Shown here one piece after another: positions 17,504 to 26,327 of a DNA stretch of 64,000 nucleotides. The position numbers and the translations under genes were made by a program. Under the pieces are notes generated by a model that was not told the origin of the DNA, searched no databases, and saw nothing but the letters and a program-made list of their open reading frames with translations. Positions within the stretch are counted from its first letter, which is position 1; every line of letters starts with the position of its first letter. The stretch is from Nevskiaceae bacterium (GTDB lineage: Bacteria; Pseudomonadota; Gammaproteobacteria; Nevskiales; Nevskiaceae): the NCBI GenBank assembly GCA_008012115.1, contig SSEB01000019.1, forward strand, positions 1-64,000, given 5' to 3'.

Positions 17504-19285
17504 TCAGGCCGCCGGTGTCAGCGCCAGCACTTCCTCCAGCGAGGTAAGGCCCTGGGTGACCTTCATCAGGCCGGCGATGCGTAGCGGCACCAGGCCCTCG
17601 CGCAGGGCCGCGCTGCGCAGCGCCACGAAATCGGTGTCCTTGCGAATCTGTTCGTGCAAGGCGTCATTGAGCCGCATGATCTCGTAGATGCCGCTGCGGC
17701 CGAGATAGCCAGTCTCGCGGCACTCCAGGCAGCCCACGGCCTCGTAAATCTGCGGCGGGCATGGCAACGCCCAGCCCTGCGCGATCTCCCGCCAGCGCGC
17801 CTCGCGGATCTCCAGCGGACGCTTGCAGTGCGGGCACAGGCGGCGCAGCAGGCGCTGTGCGACCACGCCGATCAGCGTCGCCTTGATCAGGTACGGCGGC
17901 ACGCCGAGATCGAGCAGGCGCACGATGGCGCTGCTGGCGTCGTTGGTGTGCAGCGTCGACAGTACGAGATGACCCGTCAGCGCCGCCTGCACGGCAATCT
18001 CGGCGGTTTCCAGGTCACGGATTTCGCCGACCATGATGATGTCCGGGTCCTGGCGCAGCAGGGCGCGCACGCCGTCGGCAAAGTTCAGGTTGATGGCGGG
18101 ATTGACCTGCATCTGGTTGAAGCTGGGCTCGACCAGTTCGATCGGATCCTCGATGGTGCAGACGTTGACCGCCGCCACCGCCAGGTTCTTGAGCGTTGAG
18201 TACAGCGTGGTGGTCTTGCCCGAGCCCGTCGGACCGGTGACCAGGATGATGCCGTGCGGCTGGTCGATCATCTCGCGCCAGCTGCGCTCCTCCTCCGGCG
18301 CGAAGCCGAGCTGCGCGAAATCGCGCACCAGCACCTCGGGATCGAAGATACGCAGCACCAGCTTTTCGCCGAACGCCGTCGGCAGGCTGGAGCCGCGCAA
18401 CTCCACTTCCTTGCCAGCCGGCGTGCGCGTCTTGATGCGGCCGTCCTGCGGCTTGCGCTTCTCGGCCACGTCCATGCGCGCGAGGATCTTGATGCGGCTG
18501 GTCACCGCCACCATCACCGCCGAAGGGATCTGGTAAACGTCGTGCAGCAGGCCGTCGATGCGGAACCGGATGTTGCCGATCTCTCGGCGCGGCTCCAGGT
18601 GGATGTCGCTGGCGCGCTGCTCGAAGGCGTATTGCAGCAGCCAATCGACGATGGCGACGACGTGCTGGTTGTTGGCGTCCAGCTTGCCGCTACGGCCCAG
18701 TTCGATCAGCTGTTCCAGGTTCTGGACATTGCTCAGGCCCGCCTGGCTGCGCTCGTTCTCGCTGGCCTTGACCGAGCGCGCCAGGGCGTAGAACTCCAGC
18801 AGGTAGCGCTCGATATCCGCCGGATTGGCCAGCACGCGCACGATCTTCTGCTTGAGCATCGGCGCAAGCTCGCGCTCCCACTCATGCAGGTACGGCTCGC
18901 ACACCGCCACCATCACCTCGCCGGCATTCACGGCCACCGGCAGGATCCTGGCGCGCGCCGCGTAGGCGTAGGGAATCACCGAGGTCACCTTGGTGACGTC
19001 GATCTTGAGCGGATCGATCCGCAGGTACGGCAGGCCGATGCGCTCGGCCAGCCACTGCGTCAGCGCTTCGGCGGTCAGCTTGCGCCCGGGCGCCTTCGGA
19101 TGCGGCCATTGCGCGTCGGCCAGCGTCAGCAGCGGATGCTGCATCCTGCCGCCGCCGGCATCGAGCTTCACCAGCAGATCGCGCGCCTGCGCGGGCGGCA
19201 CCAGGCCATCCGCCATCAGCGCTTCCAGCAGTTCGCGCAGTTCGAGCCGGTGCTCACGGTACGGGCTGCGCGCGGGCTGTGTCAT
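17504..19285 (-). CDS. GspE/PilB-type secretion ATPase (orphan)
   Basis: 593 residues. The start at 19285 overlaps the upstream stop in an ATGA, so the two genes are coupled. The N-terminal third is a GspE/MshE-type N-domain. Motifs follow in order: ASDIHLEPR (about 225-233), Walker A GPTGSGKT (351-358), Asp box with EDPIE, Walker B VGEIRD, the His box TGHLVLSTLHTND, and the zinc-site cysteines CPHC and CLEC. Such hexameric ATPases drive type II secretion or type IV pilus assembly in the cytoplasm. No gspF/pilC, prepilin or secretin gene lies nearby; it sits after an acyltransferase in a lipid/envelope run, so its machine is unknown. Repeat copy 3 lies just downstream. Confidence 0.88.
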   Translation of the reverse strand: MTQPARSPYREHRLELRELLEALMADGLVPPAQARDLLVKLDAGGGRMQHPLLTLADAQWPHPKAPGRKLTAEALTQWLAERIGLPYLRIDPLKIDVTKVTSVIPYAYAARARILPVAVNAGEVMVAVCEPYLHEWERELAPMLKQKIVRVLANPADIERYLLEFYALARSVKASENERSQAGLSNVQNLEQLIELGRSGKLDANNQHVVAIVDWLLQYAFEQRASDIHLEPRREIGNIRFRIDGLLHDVYQIPSAVMVAVTSRIKILARMDVAEKRKPQDGRIKTRTPAGKEVELRGSSLPTAFGEKLVLRIFDPEVLVRDFAQLGFAPEEERSWREMIDQPHGIILVTGPTGSGKTTTLYSTLKNLAVAAVNVCTIEDPIELVEPSFNQMQVNPAINLNFADGVRALLRQDPDIIMVGEIRDLETAEIAVQAALTGHLVLSTLHTNDASSAIVRLLDLGVPPYLIKATLIGVVAQRLLRRLCPHCKRPLEIREARWREIAQGWALPCPPQIYEAVGCLECRETGYLGRSGIYEIMRLNDALHEQIRKDTDFVALRSAALREGLVPLRIAGLMKVTQGLTSLEEVLALTPAA

Positions 19286-20190
19286 GCGCCGGACTTGGCC
19301 TGCGCCAGCAGTTCGCCGATGCGCTGGTCCTTTTGCGACCACAGGCTGGCGATCCACTGCTGAAAACGCGCGCGGTAGGCCGGATCGTTTTCGTAGTCAC
19401 CCTGGTACATCTCGTGCGGCACCTGCAGCTGCCGCACCTCGACCACGACCTTGCGCATACGGCCGCAGGCGAAATCCCAGAAGCCAACCGCGCCGCCCGG
19501 ATAGACGATGCTGACGTCGAGCAGCGAATTCAGCCGCTCGCCGAGCGCGGACAGGGTGAAGGCAAATCCGCCGGCCTTGGGCTTGAGCAGATACCGATAC
19601 GGCGAGCCCTGCTTGTCGTGCTTGGCCTGGGTGAAGCGCGTGCCTTCGAGAAAATTCAGCACCAGCGCCGGCTGGTTCTTGAACGCCTCGCAGGCCTTGC
19701 GGGTGGTCTCGAGGTCCTTGCCCTTCAGCGCAGGATTCTTCTCGATCTGCTCCTTGCTGTAGCGCTTCATGAACGGGTAATCCAGTCCCCACCAAGCCAG
19801 TCCCAGGATCGGCACCCAGATGAGTTCCTGCTTGATGAAGAACTTGAAGAACGGCGCACGCCGGCCGAAAGCGGTCATTAGCACAAAGATATCGTTCCAG
19901 GTCTGGTGATTGGCGCAGACCAGGTACTGCCCGCCGGGCTGCACCGTGGCGTCGATGCGGATGTCCCACTCGACGCGCATGAAGACGCGCACCAGCAGGG
20001 TGTTGGTCACCGCCCAGTGCTGCGCCAGCCAGGCGACGCCGCGCGAGATGCGGTCCCGCAGACCGCCCTTGGGCGTCAGCACCTTCAGCAGGATCATCAG
20101 GTAGACCGGCACGGCCCAGAACACCGTGTTGACGATCAGCAGCACCATGATCACCGCCCCATGCAGCGGTGCAGGCAGGACGCTCAACAT
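19282..20190 (-). CDS. PlsC-type acyltransferase (YihG-like)
   Basis: 302 residues. The start at 20190 is chosen because GGGGAGGGG lies directly upstream; an in-frame TTG at 20205 would include that ribosome site. The N-terminal membrane segment (VIMVLLIVNTVFWAVPVYLMILL) is followed by the acyltransferase HX4D motif NHQTWND (about residues 92-98) and the FLEGTRFT box that binds glycerol phosphate. This is the pattern of YihG/PlsC-like enzymes that add the sn-2 acyl chain to lysophosphatidic acid at the inner membrane. It shares a 4-bp overlap with the ATPase gene downstream. It could act on another acyl acceptor. Confidence 0.85.
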   Translation of the reverse strand: MLSVLPAPLHGAVIMVLLIVNTVFWAVPVYLMILLKVLTPKGGLRDRISRGVAWLAQHWAVTNTLLVRVFMRVEWDIRIDATVQPGGQYLVCANHQTWNDIFVLMTAFGRRAPFFKFFIKQELIWVPILGLAWWGLDYPFMKRYSKEQIEKNPALKGKDLETTRKACEAFKNQPALVLNFLEGTRFTQAKHDKQGSPYRYLLKPKAGGFAFTLSALGERLNSLLDVSIVYPGGAVGFWDFACGRMRKVVVEVRQLQVPHEMYQGDYENDPAYRARFQQWIASLWSQKDQRIGELLAQAKSGA

Positions 20191-20226
20191 CGACCCCTCC
20201 CCCAATCTTGTCGTGATGCGACGATT

Positions 20227-20889
20227 CTAGGGACCGGACCGCGGACTGTCTGCATCCGGTGATGGCGGCACGGCCGGTGCCGGTACCGCGGTCGTCGGTG
20301 CCAGCTGCAACGACGCGCCATCCTGCGGCGCCGGCGTCGAGGGCGCCGCGGGCGCGGCGGCACCGGGCTGCGGCTCCTCCGGTATCGGCCGGCTGTGCGC
20401 CGACCAGTGGATGTGCGCGATACGCCATCCTTCGGCACGATGACGCAGGATCATGGTCTCGGTCTGCTGCAGATCGACATTCTGGTCGCCGAAAATGCCC
20501 TGCACGGTGGCCTGCGTCAGCACCCAGGCGGTCTCGCCCTCCTGCAGCACCTGCCGATGCTGCACCTGATAGTCGGTGACGCCGGCAAAATCGGCATCGT
20601 CGCTGACATGATTCTGCGCGTAGTCGTCGCGCGATTGCCCGGCATAACCGGTCTCGAAGACCACCGCGTCCTCGGTCAGCAGGGCCAGTACCTCCGCCCG
20701 CTTGCCCTGCCGTAACAGCTCGTGAAAGTCGTCGACGATCCCGGCAGGACCGATTTCCGCCTGGGCCGGCGCCACCACCGGCGCCGGGGGCGTCGCCTTG
20801 CGCGACGTCGTCTTTTTCGCCGCCTGGGTCTGCAATGGCAACGCCGCCGCCGCAACGAGGATCAGCAGGCCACGCAGGGGCAGGCGCAT
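20227..20889 (-). CDS. Secreted NTF2/SnoaL-like domain protein with Pro/Ala tail
   Basis: 220 residues with a signal peptide (MRLPLRGLLILVAAAALPLQTQA), a Lys/Pro linker, one NTF2-like (DUF4440/SnoaL) cone domain from about residue 45 to 150 (FHELLRQGKRAEVLALLTEDAVVF ... GWRIAHIHWS), and a Pro/Ala-rich tail to the end. Most such domains bind small ligands or act in assemblies; no enzyme residues can be assigned. Two starts are possible: ATG 20895 overlaps the upstream stop as ATGA, while ATG 20889 has AAGGA at better spacing. It is the third gene of a minus-strand envelope run, and is followed by the acyltransferase after 36 bp. Confidence 0.7.
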   Translation of the reverse strand: MRLPLRGLLILVAAAALPLQTQAAKKTTSRKATPPAPVVAPAQAEIGPAGIVDDFHELLRQGKRAEVLALLTEDAVVFETGYAGQSRDDYAQNHVSDDADFAGVTDYQVQHRQVLQEGETAWVLTQATVQGIFGDQNVDLQQTETMILRHRAEGWRIAHIHWSAHSRPIPEEPQPGAAAPAAPSTPAPQDGASLQLAPTTAVPAPAVPPSPDADSPRSGP

Positions 20890-20891
20890 CG

Positions 20892-21386
20892 TCATTCCTT
20901 GTTCAGCGTCGAAGCCTGCACCACACCCGACTGGTTCATCACCACCACAGCGCGATAGAAATCAGGCGGCAGCGCCATCAATACGCAGGGGCTGGTTTCA
21001 ACCTGCGCCTGGGTGCTGCCTTCCGCCGGCGAAAAATAGGTGCTGCTCAGCACCAGCATGTCCTTGCGGATTCCGGCTTTGCGGCTGATGACCACGCCGT
21101 AGCCGCTGCTGGGGCGCAGGCCCATTTCCACCAGGGCGTAGGGTCCCGCCGGCATAGCGCCGGTGTCGATCAGGTGCAGGCCGCGGCTCTGCTGCCAGCG
21201 TTCCACTTCGGCGGCATCGGCGAACAGGCTGACGGCGCTCAGTTCCTGCTGCGTACCGCAGACATTGGCGCGTGCCAGTTCGCGCACCTCGACCTTCTTC
21301 TCGCTGGCGAACATCAGCGACCAGCCCAGGTCCGACGCACAGCCGGACAGCAGCATCGCCAACAGTGCGGAACTCCAGAATTTCAT
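20892..21386 (-). CDS. PrcB-domain lipoprotein
   Basis: 164 residues. GAGGAG precedes the ATG at 21386. The leader MKFWSSALLAMLLSGC ends in a lipobox, so the mature protein is probably anchored at Cys16. The C-terminal part (GPYALVEMGLRPSSGYGVVI ... YFSPAEGSTQAQVETSPCVLMALP) matches the PrcB_C pattern first described as a subunit of the Treponema dentilisin protease complex. Outside spirochetes the role is unknown. The downstream stop overlaps or abuts the NTF2-like gene. Two Cys besides the lipobox may pair. Confidence 0.65.
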   Translation of the reverse strand: MKFWSSALLAMLLSGCASDLGWSLMFASEKKVEVRELARANVCGTQQELSAVSLFADAAEVERWQQSRGLHLIDTGAMPAGPYALVEMGLRPSSGYGVVISRKAGIRKDMLVLSSTYFSPAEGSTQAQVETSPCVLMALPPDFYRAVVVMNQSGVVQASTLNKE

Positions 21387-21476
21387 GCGTCTCCTCGGAC
21401 TACGGAACCCATCGCCCCGGCCCGACCGGATCTCGGGGTAACGAAGCCTCGCATGAAGACCGACGCTGCTCAAGCC

Positions 21477-22133
21477 TCAGAACGGAATGACGGACGCCTC
21501 ACGCGTGTAGTTCACATAGCCGAGGCTGGCGCCCGCGCGCAGACCGACACCGGTACGGATCGGCGCCAGCGTGACGTTGCCGGAGCGCTGGTAGTTCATG
21601 CCGACACCCGCGACCACGTAGAGGCTGCCATCGACCGCGGGAAACCGCTGGAAGAGCTCATAGGTGCTGCGCAGGTTGTAGACCAGCGTGAACACCTTGG
21701 AGGCATTGCCGCCGAAATCCCAGCCGATCGACGGTCCCTGCCAGTAAACCGTCATCGAATCGCCACCCTTGTAGTGCAGCACGCCCTTGCCGTAGCGCAG
21801 GCCGACGACGGCGGCACCGGAGCCCTCGTCGCCAACGATGTAGGCGTTGGGACGGCCGTAGTCCTTGAACGCCTTTTCCAGCGCCTGCGCGATGCCCTGG
21901 CTGGCGCCGCCGAAAAACTGGTTGGCATCGCGGATCAGTTCTTCGCTGCTGTAGGTTTCGTCGCCGATCGGGCGGTCGGCCGCCGCTGGCGCAGCGGATG
22001 CGGCCGCAGGCGCGGAGGCATCCGCAGCGACCTGCTGCGAGGCCATACGAGGGGTATCCGCATCGTAGGGCGCCTCGCTGGCGCAGGCGGTCAGCAGCAG
22101 GGCGCTGCTCAGGATGGCAATGGTCTGGCGCAT
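21477..22133 (-). CDS. EipA-like (DUF1134) envelope lipoprotein
   Basis: 218 residues starting at MRQTIAILSSALLLTAC, with a lipobox at LTAC and an Ala/Ser-rich linker. From about residue 60 it carries the DUF1134 fold: LRYGKGVLHYKGGDSMTVYW, QGPSIGWDFGGNASKVF and VYNLRSTYELFQRFPAVDGS. The best-studied member is EipA of Brucella, a periplasmic protein needed for envelope integrity. The family is widespread in Alphaproteobacteria and some Gammaproteobacteria. An in-frame ATG at 22175 would add 14 residues without giving a better leader. It is followed by the PrcB-domain lipoprotein gene after 90 bp. Confidence 0.8.
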   Translation of the reverse strand: MRQTIAILSSALLLTACASEAPYDADTPRMASQQVAADASAPAAASAAPAAADRPIGDETYSSEELIRDANQFFGGASQGIAQALEKAFKDYGRPNAYIVGDEGSGAAVVGLRYGKGVLHYKGGDSMTVYWQGPSIGWDFGGNASKVFTLVYNLRSTYELFQRFPAVDGSLYVVAGVGMNYQRSGNVTLAPIRTGVGLRAGASLGYVNYTREASVIPF

Positions 22134-22236
22134 GGGGGCATCCGGGGTCTGGGTGTGATGTCTTACCGACCGCAAGCGGCCGGTCGAGTTCAGGCGAATT
22201 CAGCCAGCGACCGACCCGATTTGCAACCCATTGGGT

Positions 22237-22491
22237 TCAACCGCCGATCAGACCGTACAGCAAGGCAAGCCCCAGGGCCCAACGCCGCGGCAGCAGCCCA
22301 ATGAGCGCCAGCAACACCGCGACCGCCCCCATCACACCCGCGGTGATTTCCACGGTCTGCGGATCGTCGTCCGCATACGCCACGCCGAAAGCGGGCAGCC
22401 GCATCAGCACCGCGGCCGCCAGCGCCGCCATCCCCAGCACCTGGGCAAAAAAACGGCGCGCCGCCGCGCTCAACGGGGTCGCGCGGCTCAT
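22237..22491 (-). CDS. Small two-helix membrane protein
   Basis: 84 residues starting MSRATPLSAAARRFF, with two predicted membrane segments (about 18-38 and 54-80) and a short loop YADDDPQTVE between them. The ATG overlaps the stop of the upstream hydrolase gene as ATGA, which supports this being a real coupled gene. I do not recognise the family. Position suggests an accessory of the large lipoprotein or an unrelated small membrane protein. Confidence 0.55.
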   Translation of the reverse strand: MSRATPLSAAARRFFAQVLGMAALAAAVLMRLPAFGVAYADDDPQTVEITAGVMGAVAVLLALIGLLPRRWALGLALLYGLIGG

Positions 22492-25400
22492 GGCTGCGGA
22501 TTGAACCCTCTCGTCGTGCAGGGCTTGCCACCGCAAGTGTCGACGACACTGCCGCCGGTCTTGAGGAATTCCGACTTCATCAGCCGGTCCGCGAAGGTGC
22601 TGCGCGGAAATTCATGGGGATCGGCGCCATAGCCCAGGTCCGGCCGCGGCGGGCGGTTGTCGGTGGGCGGCGGCGCCACACCATTGCTGTTGGCCGAGCC
22701 GTCGGCGTTGACGATGGGGCCACTGTCCCACACCGCCAGCGCCGAGCCCAAATACGGATAGGCGCTGATACAGGGAATGCCGTAGTAGGGCACGTCGTCG
22801 GGATGACGGCGGCCATGACTCAGGTCAGGCCGCGCCTTGGCCTCGGCCAGCACCGCGGGGTGCGCGCCGGGCTGCACGGCCGGTGTGTCCTGCACGTCGG
22901 CGCCGGCGACCACCGCCGGGCAGTGCACCTGGGCACCGATGGTCCGTGCCATGACTTCCGCGGTCCACATGCTGACCTGGTGATCGCCGAAGGCCGGCGT
23001 CAGCAGCACGCGCTTGGGCGGCGTGTGCGGCAGCGGGTTGGTGGCGTTGAGGTGTTGCGCATAGCCATTGTTTTCGGCGCGATCCCACAGCATCTGCATC
23101 AGCGACAACACCAACTGCTGATCCAGCGAGGCACCGTAGGACGCATAGAGAATGCTGGCATAGGTATCGAAATCGACGCTGCGCTGCAGCAGGGTCGAGT
23201 AGTTCATGCCCGGCACGCCCAGTACGCCGGCATTGATGTCGGGCGAGACCGCCACCAGCGCGCCGCCGATGATGCCGCCCTGCGAATTGCCGTCGTAGAA
23301 CAGTTCGCGGCGATCGATCAGACACTGGCCTTTGACCTTGAAGGCGTCGAGCTTGCAGAAGCCGTCCGGGTGCAGGATGGCGCGGCCCAGATAGCTGAAA
23401 TTGATCAGGCTCTGCTGCACGCGGTCCGCCAGGGACGGGAAATTCGACACGTCGAGCAGGATGGTGAAGACGTTGAGCACGTCGCCGAATGGCGGATCGT
23501 AGTAGGTGGTGTCGATCTGCCCATTGAGAATGCTGCTGTCATGCGAGGCCATGCCGATCCAGTCGGTGGCGCAGTAGATGAAGCCGTTCTCCTGGATCAT
23601 GTCACCGATCTGTCCGCTGCCCTCCGATTTAGAGCCGAGCAGGCCGTGCCCGTACAGCGACGGCCGCTCGACCTCGCTGTCCGTGGCGCTGGCCGGATCG
23701 CTGGCGCCCTTGAAGGCGCGCCGTGGAATGCGGCACAGAAAATCGAAGGTCTGGTTGGCGGTGAACGGATTGCGTCCCGGCAGGTTGCTGCCGGACGGAT
23801 AGTAGAAGCGCGAGCCGGCGGTGCCGTTCGGGAGATTGAGGTAGGACGGTACGCTGATGACGCCGCGCACCTCGCGCGCAATATTGCCGCTGTTGTGATC
23901 GGTGACCGTGACGTTGCTGATGGTCGGTGCCGCGCCCTGGACGATGCCGTCGCCGGGCGTGGTGTCGCCAAGCGCGGCCAGCGCATCGTCGCGGACATGC
24001 AGGATGCGTTCGGAGAGATTGCGCTCGCTGGCCACCGTGAAGTCCCAGGCCAGGTACAGGCTGTCGCGGCGGATGCCGGCGGCGCCAAGCTTGGCGAACA
24101 GTTCCTCCATGTGCGCGCGGCGGTTGTTGACCTGCGGCAGCAGGCTGCTGTGGTTGTCGCGGTAAATCTGGAAGGCGGCAGGCGCGGCGATGGTGTTGCC
24201 GCTGCCGTCCTTGAGGTTGCGCAACGCGACGATGTAGCGATGGCCCTCCTTGAAGTTGACCGCCGGCCGGATGATCAGCGCAGGGCCGGGATCATCGAGT
24301 GGGTTGACGATGGTCGGCAATGACCTGCAGGCGGCGACCAACTGGTCGACGAAGCTGCGCAACTGATCGGCCGCGGGCAGTCCGGCGTCACCGCCAATGC
24401 CGAGCAGCGCATCCAGCGGCCGGATCGAATCGCAGCCGGTGAACTTGGAAATGTTGGCATCCAGCTCGCTCCAGATCAGCTGACGCTCGCCGGTCGCGGC
24501 ATCGATCACGACCACCGGCTGGCTGTCGCGGAAGCTGTCGGCGATATGGGTGAGCGGCACTGCGCCCGTCTTCTTGGTGTCGAGATTGGGGACACGCACC
24601 AGGATCGCCTGGCCTGGCGAGAAACCGTCGTTGCGATTCCACTCGGTCGGATCGATCGGCTTGCCGAGGATGTTGCGTGGCATCGACAGGATATTGAGAT
24701 TGACGCGCCGTCCGGTGTCGGTGCTGGCGTCGGCCGTGGTGAAGTAGTCGTTCGGCCACGGGAACAGGCAGTAGTGGTTGTCGAGGAAATCGCAGCGGTC
24801 GGCCGTCAGCACGTCCCCGAGAATCTGCTGGTCCATGTTGCCGGCCGGCGGCGGCACGCTGCTCTCGATGGTGCCGATGGCCTGATCCGCGTTGCTGGCC
24901 AGGACGGCATTGGCCGGGCGGCTCAGCAGCAGCTTGAAGCTCACCGTGCCGGTGCTGCTGCCGTCGTTGACGGTATTGACCGCCAGCGTCTTCTGCTGCT
25001 CGCCAGGCGCGAAGCTCAGCGTGCCGCTGGCCGCGACGTAGTCCTTGCCGGCCTTGGCGGTATCGTCCTGCGTGACGTAATCGACGCTGATGGTCCGGCC
25101 GCTGGCGCGGTCCAGGGTCAGCTTGAAATTCAGCTTGCCGTCGGTGCGGTAGCCCGTGGCGTCGTCGATATTGATCTGCCGCGCACGATCGTCGTCGACG
25201 ATGGTGCCGGTGGCCTGCGAGCGGGCCAGCGTGGCACCGTGCACAGCGCTCAGGTTCAGCGTCAGCGTGCGGTTGGCCTGGACGTCCTCGTTGCCGATCA
25301 CCGGCACTTCGACCGTCTTGAGCGTTTCGCCGGCGGCGAAGCTCAGGCTGCCACTCACGGCGTTGTAATCGGTGCCGGCCACCGCAGTGCCGTCGGCCGT

Positions 25401-25964
25401 GGCGTAATCGACGGTGATGGCCTGCGCGCCGGCCTTGTCCAGCACCACGGCAAACTGCAGCTTGCTGGTTCCGCCGATGTCGCCTTCGGCGACGCTGGCG
25501 TCCTGCACCGTCAGGCGCGGCAGCTGGTAGACGATGGTCCCCGTGGCGGCGTCGCGTACCAGATCGCCGTGGACCGGCGCCGACAACTGCAGGCGCAGGG
25601 CACGGTCCTCCTTGCGACCGGCGTTGGCCAGCACCGGGACGTTGACGACCTGGCTCGTCACCCCAGGGGCGAACTGCAGCGTGCCGCTCTGCTGGGTGTA
25701 ATCGACGGCGGGCACAGCGCTATCGCCGACCGTGGCATAAGCGACCGAGACCGTTTGCGTGGTGATCTGCGAGAGGCTGACCGTGAACTGCAGCGTATCG
25801 CCCGGGTCAGCGGCATCTTTCGGCGAGCGCGCGTCGGCGACACTGATCGATGGCCGCACTGCGGCCTGTGACGCGCTGCGCGGAACGGCGCCGCCATCGC
25901 AGGCCGTCAGCAACGCTAGAAGGACTGGGCCGACGGCGCGGACGCCGATCTGGAATAGACGCAT
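22488..25964 (-). CDS. Large Calx-beta lipoprotein with C-terminal alpha/beta-hydrolase
   Basis: 1158 residues. A strong ribosome site (GAGGAGAGAGGAG) precedes the ATG at 25964. The leader MRLFQIGVRAVGPVLLALLTAC ends in a lipobox. Residues about 40-330 hold three Calx-beta-like repeats with the recurring VDYATADGTAVAGTDY and SGTLSFAPGE elements, which usually bind calcium. The remaining 800 residues look like a hydrolase with a nucleophile elbow GNSQGG (near 890) and NRDDG-type loops. It is likely a surface or periplasmic esterase/lipase-like enzyme; the substrate is unknown. An upstream in-frame start at 26045 would extend into repeat copy 4 and is rejected. The downstream small gene overlaps by 4 bp. 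Confidence 0.8.
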   Translation of the reverse strand: MRLFQIGVRAVGPVLLALLTACDGGAVPRSASQAAVRPSISVADARSPKDAADPGDTLQFTVSLSQITTQTVSVAYATVGDSAVPAVDYTQQSGTLQFAPGVTSQVVNVPVLANAGRKEDRALRLQLSAPVHGDLVRDAATGTIVYQLPRLTVQDASVAEGDIGGTSKLQFAVVLDKAGAQAITVDYATADGTAVAGTDYNAVSGSLSFAAGETLKTVEVPVIGNEDVQANRTLTLNLSAVHGATLARSQATGTIVDDDRARQINIDDATGYRTDGKLNFKLTLDRASGRTISVDYVTQDDTAKAGKDYVAASGTLSFAPGEQQKTLAVNTVNDGSSTGTVSFKLLLSRPANAVLASNADQAIGTIESSVPPPAGNMDQQILGDVLTADRCDFLDNHYCLFPWPNDYFTTADASTDTGRRVNLNILSMPRNILGKPIDPTEWNRNDGFSPGQAILVRVPNLDTKKTGAVPLTHIADSFRDSQPVVVIDAATGERQLIWSELDANISKFTGCDSIRPLDALLGIGGDAGLPAADQLRSFVDQLVAACRSLPTIVNPLDDPGPALIIRPAVNFKEGHRYIVALRNLKDGSGNTIAAPAAFQIYRDNHSSLLPQVNNRRAHMEELFAKLGAAGIRRDSLYLAWDFTVASERNLSERILHVRDDALAALGDTTPGDGIVQGAAPTISNVTVTDHNSGNIAREVRGVISVPSYLNLPNGTAGSRFYYPSGSNLPGRNPFTANQTFDFLCRIPRRAFKGASDPASATDSEVERPSLYGHGLLGSKSEGSGQIGDMIQENGFIYCATDWIGMASHDSSILNGQIDTTYYDPPFGDVLNVFTILLDVSNFPSLADRVQQSLINFSYLGRAILHPDGFCKLDAFKVKGQCLIDRRELFYDGNSQGGIIGGALVAVSPDINAGVLGVPGMNYSTLLQRSVDFDTYASILYASYGASLDQQLVLSLMQMLWDRAENNGYAQHLNATNPLPHTPPKRVLLTPAFGDHQVSMWTAEVMARTIGAQVHCPAVVAGADVQDTPAVQPGAHPAVLAEAKARPDLSHGRRHPDDVPYYGIPCISAYPYLGSALAVWDSGPIVNADGSANSNGVAPPPTDNRPPRPDLGYGADPHEFPRSTFADRLMKSEFLKTGGSVVDTCGGKPCTTRGFNPQP

Positions 25965-26017
25965 GCTCCTCTCTCCTCTCGCTGACGGGATGCGCGGCTT
26001 TGCGCCCCGGCCGATCC

Positions 26018-26129
26018 GCACCCGCTCTCCGGCAGGCTGCAGCATATTGTGTTATTTTTTATTTTATTATTTTTATTTTGGCAAATGTTTAATCACGCAA
26101 AAAATGGCCACCCCGGAACCAGCGGGTGG
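26018..26129. repeat. 112-bp dyad repeat element, copy 4 (degenerate core)
   Basis: Left end GCACCCGCTC (26018-26027, two mismatches), right end CAGCGGGTGG (26120-26129). Core 26051-26096 is AT-rich and starts GTTAT but ends AATCAC, with little palindrome left. The total length is still 112 bp. On the minus strand CCACCC and GGGTGG (plus positions 26108-26113 and 26124-26129) form a hairpin followed by six T, a terminator-like signal. It lies between divergent genes; 26130-26327 holds no gene, only a small inverted repeat TGGTCC/GGACCA at 26145-26162. Confidence 0.82.
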
Positions 26130-26327
26130 CGCATTCAATAGCGATGGTCCGCTCAAGGACCACGCTCCCCTCCCCCCAAAACAACGATCACGACCGCTGC
26201 GCGATTTACACCCCGCGATGCCGATGCGCTGCGCCATGAATCACTTTATCCGCCAACACAGCAAGCTGACTGCGCCGTCTGCAGGTGGAGATTTTTTCCT
26301 CACGGAGTATGCTTCGCGCTCAAAACG

